From NCBI GenBank assembly GCA_021767525.1, contig JAASTF010000107.1, positions 1 through 9,652 on the forward strand: a stretch of DNA of 9,652 nucleotides, written 5' to 3'. The position numbers and the translations under genes were made by a program. This document shows positions 1 through 6,574 of the stretch, piece after piece. This DNA is from Paracoccaceae bacterium. GTDB lineage: Bacteria; Pseudomonadota; Alphaproteobacteria; Rhodobacterales; Rhodobacteraceae. Position 1 is the stretch's first letter; each line of letters opens with the position of its first letter. The notes beneath the pieces were generated by a model. That model did not search any database. It was not told the origin of the DNA and saw only the letters and a list, made by a program, of their open reading frames with translations.

Positions 1-715
1 CATCCAGCCCTGCCATCGCGTAGGAAAAGCCGCGCCCCTCCTCGCCGATCAGGTTGTCGAGCGGCACAAGGCAATCGTCGAACTGCACCTGCGCGGTGGG
101 TTGGCTGCGCCAGCCCATCTTGTCCTCAAGCCCGCCATAGGAAAGCCCCTCGGCGCCCGATTCCACGACGACCGTGGAGATGCCCTTGGGCCCATCCTGG
201 CCGGTGCGCACCATCGTCACGTAAGCGTCGGAATAGCTGCCGCCCGAGATGAACGCCTTGGTCCCGTTCAGGCGGTAGCCTTCGTTCGTCTTTTCGGCGC
301 GGGTTCGCAGGGCCGATGCGTCCGAGCCACTGCCGGGTTCGGTCAGGCAATAGCTGAACACCTTGTTCATCGAGCACAGGTCGGGCAGCCATTTCTGCTT
401 GGTCTCTTCGCTGCCGAACTTGTCGATCATGCCGCCGCACATGTTGTGGATCGACAGGAACGAGCCGACCGAGGGGCAGGCCATCGCCAGCGCCTCGAAC
501 ACCAGGGTCGCATCCAGGCGCGACAGGCCCGAGCCGCCCCATTCCTCGGACACGTAGATGCCTCCCAGGCCCAGCTCGGCCACCTTGGGCCACAGATCCT
601 TGGGGATGGTGCCCTGTTTTTCCCAGTCTTGCGCGAAGGGCGCGATATGCTCTTGGCCGAATGCATAGGCCATGTCGAAGATGGCGGTTTGCTCTTCGCT
701 CAGCGCGTAATCCAT
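1..715 (-). CDS. Acyl-CoA dehydrogenase, probably isobutyryl-CoA dehydrogenase (partial, C-terminus beyond left edge)
   Basis: Only the N-terminal 238 residues are in the window; the family is normally about 380. These enzymes oxidise an acyl-CoA to the 2-enoyl-CoA with FAD and pass electrons to electron-transfer flavoprotein. The start is ATG at 715, with GGGAGGAG a few bases upstream. The N-terminal helical domain begins MDYALSEEQTAIFDMA. The middle beta domain carries the family signature YCLTEPGSGSDA (about residues 122-133) and later KAFISGG and DKMGWRSQPT, which line the flavin and substrate site. The overall wording (SIHNMCGGMID, EEWGGSGLSRLDA) resembles the IbuD/ACAD8 branch, which acts on isobutyryl-CoA in valine catabolism. 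mmsA, a later step of that pathway, lies 2.7 kb away on the same strand. Family assignment is firm; substrate is inferred. No frameshift is seen. Confidence 0.93.
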   Translation of the reverse strand, partial: MDYALSEEQTAIFDMAYAFGQEHIAPFAQDWEKQGTIPKDLWPKVAELGLGGIYVSEEWGGSGLSRLDATLVFEALAMACPSVGSFLSIHNMCGGMIDKFGSEETKQKWLPDLCSMNKVFSYCLTEPGSGSDASALRTRAEKTNEGYRLNGTKAFISGGSYSDAYVTMVRTGQDGPKGISTVVVESGAEGLSYGGLEDKMGWRSQPTAQVQFDDCLVPLDNLIGEEGRGFSYAMAGLD

Positions 716-737
716 CTGTCTCCTCCCGGGATGCGGC

Positions 738-759
738 GAATTGAACGACTGTTTAATTC
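738..759. promoter_or_regulatory. Near-perfect palindrome upstream of the acyl-CoA dehydrogenase (candidate operator)
   Basis: The arms GAATTGAAC (738-746) and GTTTAATTC (751-759) are reverse complements except at one position and flank GACT. The site is 22 bases upstream of the dehydrogenase start, where a repressor would overlap the promoter or early leader. The core GAAC-N4-GTTT resembles the form of operators bound by TetR-family fatty-acid regulators such as PsrA, but no regulator gene is visible nearby. The palindrome is seen directly; its role is inferred. Confidence 0.45.
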
Positions 760-799
760 CCAATCCTTACAGCAGTTTTTCAGCCGGTTAAACCGCCCA

Positions 800-1933
800 T
801 CACAGATCGGCGTGAAACTCGTCGATCAGGTGGGCCACCACGGCGCGCATGGCGTCGTCATGGTCGCGCCCGGTTTCGCGGGCGCGGGCATAGACGCCGC
901 GCTGCTGGCTGGCGGAATTGCCGGATTTCACGATGGCGCGGGTGTTTTCCACCTCGGCCAGCGCATCCAGCGCGGCGGCATCCTCGGCCACCAGCGTCAC
1001 CAACTCGTCGGCCAGCGTGTCGAAGGGGATGATCTCGCGCGCGCCGAAATCGATCAGCCCCTCGGTGATGCCATAGCGTTGCGCGCGCCAGCGGTTTTCC
1101 TTGACAAGAAAGGCGTCATAGATGCGCCAGCGCTGGTTTTTCAGGCTTAGCCGCCACAGCATCCGCGTCAGCGACTGCACCAGCGCGGCCAGCGTCAGCG
1201 TGGTTTCCAGCCGGGGCGAGACATCGCAGATCCGCGCCTCGATCGTGGGAAAACTGGCCGAGGGGCGCAGATCCCACCAGATCTTGCTGGAATCCTCGAT
1301 CACGCCCAGCTCGGTCAGCGCCGTGACCGAGCGTTCGTAATTGCCCCAGCTTTCCAAACGCGGCGGCAGGCCGGTGCGGGGCAGGTTGTCGAACACCGTC
1401 AGCCGGTAGGACGACAGCCCGGTATCCTCGCCCTGCCAATAGGGCGATGAACAGCTAAGCGCCAGAAGATGCGGCAGGAAATAGGTCAGCTGGTTCATCA
1501 GGTCGATGCGCTGATCCTTGGCCTCGATCCCCACATGCACGTGCATCCCGCAGATCAGCATCCGCCGCACCACGCCGGCCAGATCCTGGCGCAGGGTGTT
1601 GTACCGGTCCTTGTCGGTGTGGTGCTGCTGGCGCCAGTCGGCAAAGGGGTGGCACGAGGCCGCGATGGGCGCGAGGTTATAGTCGGCGGCGATCAGGGCC
1701 ACCGTGCTGCGCAGGTGGCGCAGATCCTCGCGCGCCTCGTCCACGTTGGCGCAGACGCGGGTGCCGATTTCCACTTGGCAATCCAGGAATTCGGGGCTGA
1801 ACTGCCCCTCAAGGGCAGCGGCGCAGCGCTCCATCAACTCGGTCGGGGCAGGGGACAGGGCCAGGCTGTCGCGGTCGACCAGCAGGTATTCCTCTTCGAC
1901 GCCGATGGTGAAATCCGGCTGCGCAATCGCCAT
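800..1933 (-). CDS. ybdK: Carboxylate-amine ligase, YbdK / glutamate-cysteine ligase type 2 (GCS2) family
   Basis: This 377-residue protein matches the length of E. coli YbdK (about 372). The family is ATP-dependent and forms a gamma-glutamyl-type amide bond; YbdK itself has weak gamma-glutamyl-cysteine ligase activity and its physiological substrate is unsettled. Visible signatures are the N-terminal FTIGVEEEYLLVD (residues 8-20), whose acidic residues bind metal; CGMHVHVGIE (128-137), a central active-site strand; WWDLRPSASFPTIEARICD (219-237); and KENRWRAQRYG (278-288). The start is ATG 1933, where GGAGGG stands a few bases upstream. It is divergent from the hydrolase at 2099 and lies 84 bases ahead of the acyl-CoA dehydrogenase on the same strand, so some cotranscription is possible. 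No link to valine catabolism is apparent. Family confidence is high; the exact reaction is not determinable. Confidence 0.9.
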   Translation of the reverse strand: MAIAQPDFTIGVEEEYLLVDRDSLALSPAPTELMERCAAALEGQFSPEFLDCQVEIGTRVCANVDEAREDLRHLRSTVALIAADYNLAPIAASCHPFADWRQQHHTDKDRYNTLRQDLAGVVRRMLICGMHVHVGIEAKDQRIDLMNQLTYFLPHLLALSCSSPYWQGEDTGLSSYRLTVFDNLPRTGLPPRLESWGNYERSVTALTELGVIEDSSKIWWDLRPSASFPTIEARICDVSPRLETTLTLAALVQSLTRMLWRLSLKNQRWRIYDAFLVKENRWRAQRYGITEGLIDFGAREIIPFDTLADELVTLVAEDAAALDALAEVENTRAIVKSGNSASQQRGVYARARETGRDHDDAMRAVVAHLIDEFHADL

Positions 1934-1952
1934 CGGGGAACCCTCCGTCCAG

Positions 1953-1968
1953 TTGGTTGTCGAACCAA
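1953..1968. promoter_or_regulatory. Perfect 6-bp inverted repeat in the ybdK leader/promoter (candidate operator or leader hairpin)
   Basis: The sequence TTGGTT-GTCG-AACCAA is a perfect inverted repeat with a 4-base spacer, 19 bases upstream of the ybdK start and just upstream of its GGAGGG ribosome-binding site. It could be a repressor operator or, if transcribed, a small hairpin near the ribosome site. It lies in the 165-base divergent gap shared with the hydrolase gene at 2099. No regulator is identifiable from the window. Confidence 0.4.
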
Positions 1969-2098
1969 TTCAGCAGGGTTTGCGCGCGAAAACAATAGTT
2001 CCGGCGCATGGCCTGCCACGCAAGGTTGCGCGACTCTGTCTGCGCGTGCTTTTCTGATCGCATTGTCGCCAGTCGTTTCAGATGAAAGGAATTCGCCC

Positions 2099-2959
2099 AT
2101 GTCCAGCGAACACCGCGTCGCCGTCGCCGTCATTCATGGCATGGGCAGCCAGGGCGACAAGCCGCAGGCGCCCAATGCCGTCAGCTTTTCCGCCGATCTG
2201 TATCGCGGGCTGCGCGACCGGATCGGCCCGGCGCGGTTCGACCGGCTGGTGGGCTGGCGCGAGATTTTCTGGGCCGACATCCTGCAAGAGCGTCAGCAGA
2301 TCTATATCGACCGCGCGCTGGTGGGCGAGGCGCGGTGGATGGGCGTGCGTGAGTTCGTGATGCACCGGCTGGCCGATGCGGCGGCCTATCGCTGGGAACG
2401 GGATGAAAACGCCTTTGTCTACCGCGAGGTGCATGGCCGCGTGGCGGCGGGGCTGGATCATCTTGAGGACGTGACCGGGGGCGAGGCGCCGCTGATCGTG
2501 CTGGCCCATTCGCTGGGCGGGCATATCATGTCGAATTACATCTGGGACATGCAAAAGGGCCACACCACCGCGCCCACGCCGTTTCAGCGGCTGGAAACGA
2601 TGGCGGGCATGGTGACCTTCGGCTGCAACATCCCGATCTTTACCTTCGCCTATGCGCCCGACGCGATCGAGGCGATCGACCGCCCCGGCCCGCGTATTCC
2701 GCCCGAGCGGCAGTTGCAGCCCTGGTGGATGAACTTCAACGACCGCGACGATCCGCTGGGGATGCCACTGGCCGGGGCAGGGGGCGAGTATGCCGAGCTG
2801 CATGACAGCGGCCAGCTGTTCGAGGCCTGGATCAACACCGGCAACGTCTTTACCTCGTGGAACCCGGCCTCGCATAACGGCTATTGGAAGGATGCCGATT
2901 TCCAGCGCCCGGTGGCGCGGATGATCGAGGATGCGATGCAGATCGGCCCGGTTGTCTGA
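2099..2959 (+). CDS. Serine hydrolase of the alpha/beta-hydrolase type, function unknown
   Basis: This 286-residue protein begins at ATG 2099, preceded by GAAAGGAA about 9 bases upstream. The reading frame stays open far upstream, but that part is antisense to ybdK and has no coding character. An alpha/beta-hydrolase fold is indicated by the oxyanion-hole strand VAVIHGMG (about 9-16) and the nucleophile elbow LAHSLGGH (135-142) with Ser138. A late FNDRDDPLG segment (213-221) could supply the acid, and SHNGYW (258-263) the histidine (His259). There is no signal peptide, so it is probably cytoplasmic. Tryptophan-rich stretches (WREIFWAD, QPWWMNF) are unusual for esterases. It resembles uncharacterised lipase-like proteins rather than a named enzyme. 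It converges with the 141-residue gene, leaving 9 bases between stop codons. Substrate unknown. Confidence 0.85.
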   Translation: MSSEHRVAVAVIHGMGSQGDKPQAPNAVSFSADLYRGLRDRIGPARFDRLVGWREIFWADILQERQQIYIDRALVGEARWMGVREFVMHRLADAAAYRWERDENAFVYREVHGRVAAGLDHLEDVTGGEAPLIVLAHSLGGHIMSNYIWDMQKGHTTAPTPFQRLETMAGMVTFGCNIPIFTFAYAPDAIEAIDRPGPRIPPERQLQPWWMNFNDRDDPLGMPLAGAGGEYAELHDSGQLFEAWINTGNVFTSWNPASHNGYWKDADFQRPVARMIEDAMQIGPVV

Positions 2960-2972
2960 CGCGGCTGGTCAG
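2956..2972. terminator. Weak hairpin spanning the convergent stop codons
   Basis: CTGAC (2956-2960) and GTCAG (2968-2972) pair around a 7-base loop and cover both convergent stop codons (the hydrolase TGA ending at 2959 and the minus-strand TGA at 2969-2971). The stem is only 5 bp and no T-run follows, so this is a marginal termination signal. It is the only visible candidate between the two genes. Confidence 0.2.
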
Positions 2973-3394
2973 CCCGCCACGGTGACGCGCAGCGCGGCGA
3001 TATCCAGCCGCGGCACGCCCAGGAAGGTCTTGACCGCCGCCTCGTCGTCAAAGCTGCGGGCGATCAGGCCCTGGCTCAGCCCGTCCCAGCTGCGCTGCGC
3101 CATCCGCGCCATTTTCAGCGTGTCGGGCGTGGTGGCGTAATAGGCCATCAAGGTTTCGGTGTCCTGCGTCGACAGATGCTCGGCCTTTTTTGCCTGGAGC
3201 CGCAGCAGACCCGGAAAATCGAACGCGATGGCGCGCACGTCTTTCAGGTCGATCAGGTGGCGGTGCACTTGCCCGCACAGGGGATCGGCCATGAAGCGTT
3301 TGAACATCGTCATCGTCTCGCCCAGCTCGACAAGGCCGGCATAGCGCACAAAGACCAGGCCCATATCGGGAAGGATGCGATAATCGATCGACAT
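2969..3394 (-). CDS. Conserved-looking hypothetical protein, 141 residues, possible STAS-like fold
   Basis: I do not recognise a named family. The protein starts MSIDYRILPDMGLVFVRYAG and has alternating short strands and helices. The layout is an N-terminal beta-hairpin (4-20), a helix (25-37), a strand HLIDLKDVRAI (46-56), a helix rich in Leu and Lys (60-75), a strand TLMAYYATTP (81-90), and a helix MARMAQRSWD (95-104). This resembles the SpoIIAA/STAS-like small proteins common in Rhodobacteraceae, but that comparison is by eye only. It has no signal peptide, membrane segment or cysteine cluster; one Cys is at 40. It follows mmsA on the same strand, 63 bases downstream with a strong hairpin between them. 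The ribosome-binding site is poor (AAGG about 13 bases before ATG), which may mean low or coupled translation. Third-position GC bias supports a real gene. Confidence 0.75.
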   Translation of the reverse strand: MSIDYRILPDMGLVFVRYAGLVELGETMTMFKRFMADPLCGQVHRHLIDLKDVRAIAFDFPGLLRLQAKKAEHLSTQDTETLMAYYATTPDTLKMARMAQRSWDGLSQGLIARSFDDEAAVKTFLGVPRLDIAALRVTVAG

Positions 3395-3415
3395 GCCAAA
3401 AGGTTAGCCTTGTCT

Positions 3416-3443
3416 TGCCGCGCAGCGCAACGGCTGCGCGGCA
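3416..3443. terminator. Strong GC-rich hairpin just after mmsA
   Basis: TGCCGCGCAGC (3416-3426) pairs perfectly with GCTGCGCGGCA (3433-3443) around the 6-base loop GCAACG, giving an 11-bp stem. It begins 14 bases past the mmsA stop on the minus strand, a typical terminator position. No run of U follows directly in the mmsA direction (the next bases are AGACAAGG). It may therefore be an inefficient terminator, a transcript-end stabiliser or an attenuator that lowers read-through into the 141-residue gene. Confidence 0.6.
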
Positions 3444-3457
3444 GATTGGCCATGCGA

Positions 3458-4957
3458 TCAGTCCATCGCCTTGAAATTGAACTCGCCGCCTTCCTTGATA
3501 CCGCTGGGCCAGCGGGCCGTCACGGTCTTGGTGCGGGTGTAGAACTTGAAGGCGTCGGGGCCGTGTTGGTTCAGATCGCCGAAGGCCGATTTCTTCCAGC
3601 CGCCGAAGGTGTGATAGGCCAGCGGCACCGGGATCGGCACGTTGACGCCGACCATCCCGATATTGATGCGGTTGGCAAAGTCGCGCGCCGCATCGCCATC
3701 GCGGGTGAAGATCGCGGTGCCGTTGCCCATCTCGTGATCCATCGCCAGGCCAAGCGCCTCTTCGTAGCTGGCGGCGCGGACGCAGGACAGCACGGGGCCA
3801 AAGATCTCTTGCTGGTAGATGTCCATGTCGGGCGTCACGCGGTCGAACAGGTGCGGGCCCACGAAAAAGCCGTCCTCGTAGCCCTGCAATTTGAAATCGC
3901 GGCCATCCACGACCAGCTCGGCGCCCTGATCGACACCCGATTGCACCAGGCCAAGGATCTTTTCCTTGGCGGCGGCGGTCACCACGGGGCCGTAATCGAC
4001 GTCGTCGCCCGCGGTATAGGGCCCGACCTTCAGCGCCTCGATCCGCGGCACCAGTTTCTCGATCAGGCGGTCGGCGGTTTCGTCGCCCACCGGCACGGCC
4101 ACGGAAATCGCCATGCAGCGTTCGCCCGCCGCGCCATAGCCCGCGCCCACCAGCGCATCTGCCGCCTGGTCCATATCGGCGTCCGGCATGATGATCATGT
4201 GGTTCTTGGCGCCGCCGAAACACTGCACGCGTTTGCCGTTGGAACAGCCGCGGCCATAGATATACTCGGCAATCGGGGTCGAGCCGACGAAACCGATCGA
4301 CTGGATCACCGGGTGGTCCAGGATCGCATCCACCGCTTCCTTGTCGCCATTGACGACCTGCAGGATGCCCTTGGGCAGACCGGCCTCTTCCATCAGCTCG
4401 GCCAGCATCAGCGGCACCGAGGGGTCACGCTCGGACGGTTTCAGGATGAAGGCGTTGCCGCAGGCAATCGCCGGCGCGAACATCCACATCGGGATCATCG
4501 CGGGAAAGTTGAAGGGCGTGATGCCGGCGCTGACACCCAGCGGCTGGCGCATCGAATACATGTCGATGCCGGGGCCGGCGCTGTCGGTGAATTCACCCTT
4601 CAGCAGCTGCGGCGCGCCGATGCAGTATTCCACCACTTCCAGCCCGCGCTGCACGTCGCCCTTGGCATCGGGAAAGGTCTTGCCGTGCTCGCGGCTCAGC
4701 GCCTCGGCCAGCTTGTCCATGTCGCGGTTCAGCAGGCGCACGAATTCCATCATCACCCGCGCGCGGCGCTGCGGGTTGACCGCGCCCCAGGCGGGTTGCG
4801 CGGCGGCGGCCACCTCGACCGCCTGGGCCAGCTCGTCGGCACTGGCCAGCGGGCATTTCGCCTGCACCTCGCCGGTGGCGGGGTTGTAGACATCGGCAAA
4901 GCGGCCCGACGTGCCTTTGACATGTTCGCCGTTGATGTAATGGGTCAGTTCCTGCAT
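3458..4957 (-). CDS. mmsA: CoA-acylating methylmalonate-semialdehyde dehydrogenase
   Basis: This 499-residue protein has the normal family length. It converts methylmalonate semialdehyde, NAD and CoA to propionyl-CoA and CO2, near the end of valine degradation; some homologues also act on malonate semialdehyde in inositol or beta-alanine pathways. Visible aldehyde-dehydrogenase features are PFNFPAM (148-154) and KPSERDPS (173-180) for NAD binding, GFVGSTPIA (222-230) for the Rossmann turn, and the nucleophile Cys281 in GAAGERCMA. Where ordinary aldehyde dehydrogenases carry ELGGK with the general-base glutamate, this protein has FGGAKNH (247-253). That loss is characteristic of the CoA-acylating MMSDH branch. 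The start is ATG 4957 with an excellent AAGAGGAGGAG ribosome site. It is divergent from a LysR gene, the likely regulator, and shares a strand with the acyl-CoA dehydrogenase at the left edge. Confidence 0.96.
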   Translation of the reverse strand: MQELTHYINGEHVKGTSGRFADVYNPATGEVQAKCPLASADELAQAVEVAAAAQPAWGAVNPQRRARVMMEFVRLLNRDMDKLAEALSREHGKTFPDAKGDVQRGLEVVEYCIGAPQLLKGEFTDSAGPGIDMYSMRQPLGVSAGITPFNFPAMIPMWMFAPAIACGNAFILKPSERDPSVPLMLAELMEEAGLPKGILQVVNGDKEAVDAILDHPVIQSIGFVGSTPIAEYIYGRGCSNGKRVQCFGGAKNHMIIMPDADMDQAADALVGAGYGAAGERCMAISVAVPVGDETADRLIEKLVPRIEALKVGPYTAGDDVDYGPVVTAAAKEKILGLVQSGVDQGAELVVDGRDFKLQGYEDGFFVGPHLFDRVTPDMDIYQQEIFGPVLSCVRAASYEEALGLAMDHEMGNGTAIFTRDGDAARDFANRINIGMVGVNVPIPVPLAYHTFGGWKKSAFGDLNQHGPDAFKFYTRTKTVTARWPSGIKEGGEFNFKAMD

Positions 4958-5076
4958 GGGACTCCTCCTCTTGATCCGTCGCGCGCAGGATAGGCTTGCA
5001 AAATTTCCGGCGATAGGGGCAAGATTCCAAAAAGGTATTGCGAAAATGCAAAATGTGACGGGCGAAAAGGGGCATC
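4958..5076. promoter_or_regulatory. Divergent mmsA-lysR control region with LysR-box-like repeats
   Basis: This 119-base gap separates divergent mmsA and lysR and should hold both promoters. TTGC (5038-5041) and GCAA (5048-5051) form an inverted repeat with a 6-base spacer that fits the T-N11-A form of LysR boxes (T5038 to A5050). The octamer TGCAAAAT occurs twice, at 4997-5004 and 5047-5054, exactly 50 bases apart, as expected for recognition and activation half-sites. No convincing -35/-10 pair could be assigned for either gene. The repeats are seen; their role is inferred from the family. Confidence 0.5.
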
Positions 5077-5988
5077 ATGGCCGCCGCTGACATGCAATGG
5101 GACGATCTGCGCATTTTCCTGGCGGTCGCGCGCAGCGAAAGCCTGTCGGGTGCGGGCAAGGCGCTGCGCGTCGATCCCGCCACCGTGGGCCGCCGCATCG
5201 CCCGGCTGGAGGAACAGCTGGGCACGCCGCTTTTCGCCAAGTCGCCACAGGGCTATGCCATGACCGATGCGGGGCAACGCCTGCTGGCCCATGCCGAACG
5301 CGCCGAGCAGGCGATGGCCGGCGCGCTGGAAGAGGTGCGGGGCCAGCCCGGCACGCTGTCGGGGCAGATCCGCATCGGCGCGCCCGATGGCTGCGCCAAT
5401 TACCTGTTGCCGCAGGTCTGCACCCGCATCATGGCCGACAATCCCGACCTCGAGGTGCAGATCGTGGCCCTGCCGCGCGTGGTCAACCTGTCGAAACGCG
5501 AGGCCGACATGGCCATCGGCGTCAGCCCGCCCGCCACCGGCCGCCTGCTGGTGCAAAAGATCACCGATTACAAGCTGCACCTGGCCGCTGCGCGCAGCTA
5601 TCTTGCGTTGCATCCGCCCATCGGCGGGCTGAACGATCTGCGCGGGCACCGGATGATCGGCTATATTCCCGACATGATCTTTGACAAAGAGCTGGATTAC
5701 CTGAACGAAATCGGGGTCGAGCGTGTGGCCATGGCCTCGAACTCGGTTTCGGTGCAGTTCAACTGGGTGCGGCAGGGTGGCGGAATCGGCGTGGTGCATG
5801 ATTTCGCCATCCCCTCGGGGGCGGGGATCGTGCGGGTGCTGCCCGACAAGATCAGCCTGACGCGCAGCTTCTACCTGATCCGCCACGCGGACGACCGCCG
5901 GCTTGAACGGCTGAACCGGTTTGCCGCCGCCCTGGCCGAAGGGCTGCGCGCCGAGGTGGCGCGGCTTGAGGCGCAAACAACCGCCTGA
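5077..5988 (+). CDS. LysR-family transcriptional regulator, likely controls mmsA
   Basis: This 303-residue protein has the standard LysR length. An N-terminal winged helix-turn-helix spans about residues 8-65 (LRIFLAVARSESLSGAGKAL, then VDPATVGRRIARLEEQLGT and PLFAKSPQGYAMTDAG). A linker helix follows at 66-90, then an effector-binding domain opening with LSGQIRIGAPDG (94-105). ATG 5077 is chosen because AAAAGGGG stands upstream; a second in-frame ATG at 5092 would also keep the DNA-binding domain. The gene is divergent from mmsA, the classic arrangement for a LysR regulator and its target, so the inferred role is control of valine or semialdehyde catabolism. LysR proteins usually also repress their own gene. 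The effector cannot be read from the sequence. Family certain; target inferred. Confidence 0.92.
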   Translation: MAAADMQWDDLRIFLAVARSESLSGAGKALRVDPATVGRRIARLEEQLGTPLFAKSPQGYAMTDAGQRLLAHAERAEQAMAGALEEVRGQPGTLSGQIRIGAPDGCANYLLPQVCTRIMADNPDLEVQIVALPRVVNLSKREADMAIGVSPPATGRLLVQKITDYKLHLAAARSYLALHPPIGGLNDLRGHRMIGYIPDMIFDKELDYLNEIGVERVAMASNSVSVQFNWVRQGGGIGVVHDFAIPSGAGIVRVLPDKISLTRSFYLIRHADDRRLERLNRFAAALAEGLRAEVARLEAQTTA

Positions 5989-5990
5989 CC

Positions 5991-5996
5991 TTGACA
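5991..5996 (+). promoter_or_regulatory. Consensus -35-like TTGACA before the CBS-domain gene
   Basis: An exact TTGACA lies 2 bases past the lysR stop and 56 bases before the CBS gene start. At the normal 17-base spacing the -10 region reads GACGCT, a poor match, so this promoter is tentative. A small inverted repeat, GTCGC (6001-6005) with GCGAC (6012-6016), lies inside the spacer. If the promoter is real, the CBS gene need not depend on lysR transcription. Confidence 0.25.
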
Positions 5997-6051
5997 GAAT
6001 GTCGCAGCCGCGCGACGCTGGGCTGACCTGCACGAGCAAAGGGAGGGCATC

Positions 6052-6486
6052 ATGCTGGTCCACCAAATCCTGAATTCCAAGGGCGACGGCCCGGTGATCA
6101 CGGTCAAGCCCGGCACGCTGGTGTCGGACGCCGCGCAACTTTTGGCCGAACGGCGGATCGGCGGGCTGATCGTGTCGAAGGATGGCGGCTCGGTCGATGG
6201 CATCCTGTCGGAACGCGACATCGTGCGCAGCCTGGCCTTGCGCGGCGCGGTCTGCCTGTCGGAAACCGTGGACGAGATGATGACGCGCAACCCCACCTGC
6301 TGCGGGCGCGAAGACACCGCCGACCAGGTTCTGCAACGCATGACAGACGGGCGGTTCCGCCACATGCCAGTGACCGAAAACGGCAAGCTGGTGGGCATCG
6401 TCACCATCGGCGACGTGGTCAAGGCCCGGCTGGAAGAGCTGGCGATGGAGCGCAACGCGCTGGAAGGCATGATCATGGGCCACTAA
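6052..6486 (+). CDS. Stand-alone two-CBS-domain protein
   Basis: This 144-residue protein consists almost wholly of a tandem CBS pair (Bateman module). The first CBS is about residues 14-65 (VITVKPGTLVSDAAQLLAER, IGGLIVSKDGG, VDGILSERDIVRSLA). The second is about 76-128 (MMTRNPTCCGREDTADQVLQ, RHMPVTENGKLVGIVTIGDVVKA). The conserved G-[IL]-[LV]-[ST]-x-[RG]-D strand ends, ILSERD and IVTIGD, are both intact; these usually bind the ribose of AMP, ATP or similar ligands. There is no fused enzyme or transporter domain, so it probably acts as a soluble energy or nucleotide sensor through an unknown partner. ATG 6052 follows GGGAGGG. It lies 63 bases after lysR and 88 before coaD on the same strand. 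The adjacent cysteines CC at 83-84 are unusual but not diagnostic. Confidence 0.9.
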   Translation: MLVHQILNSKGDGPVITVKPGTLVSDAAQLLAERRIGGLIVSKDGGSVDGILSERDIVRSLALRGAVCLSETVDEMMTRNPTCCGREDTADQVLQRMTDGRFRHMPVTENGKLVGIVTIGDVVKARLEELAMERNALEGMIMGH

Positions 6487-6522
6487 CCGGCCCGCATCGG
6501 AAAATCGGGTTGCATTCACCGG

Positions 6523-6537
6523 CGCAATATTATTGCG
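6523..6537. promoter_or_regulatory. Perfect 15-bp AT-rich palindrome upstream of coaD
   Basis: CGCAATA-T-TATTGCG is a perfect inverted repeat around a single base, 37 bases before the coaD start. It contains TATTAT (6528-6533), five of six matches to a bacterial -10 hexamer, although no good -35 lies at the right distance. An AT-rich symmetric element in such GC-rich DNA suggests an operator laid over the coaD promoter. Binding protein unknown. Confidence 0.4.
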
Positions 6538-6574
6538 TGCGCGTAACTCATAACGCGTCAAGCGAGGGACAGTC

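Noticed and set aside
1469..2098. N-terminal extension of the serine hydrolase frame
   Set aside because: The extension runs antisense through ybdK and has no coding character. A good start with a ribosome site exists at 2099.
3176..4993. A 605-codon open frame on the plus strand
   Set aside because: It is antisense to mmsA and the 141-residue gene. The translation is His/Arg/Gly/Ala-rich with no domain; such long shadow frames are common opposite GC-rich genes.
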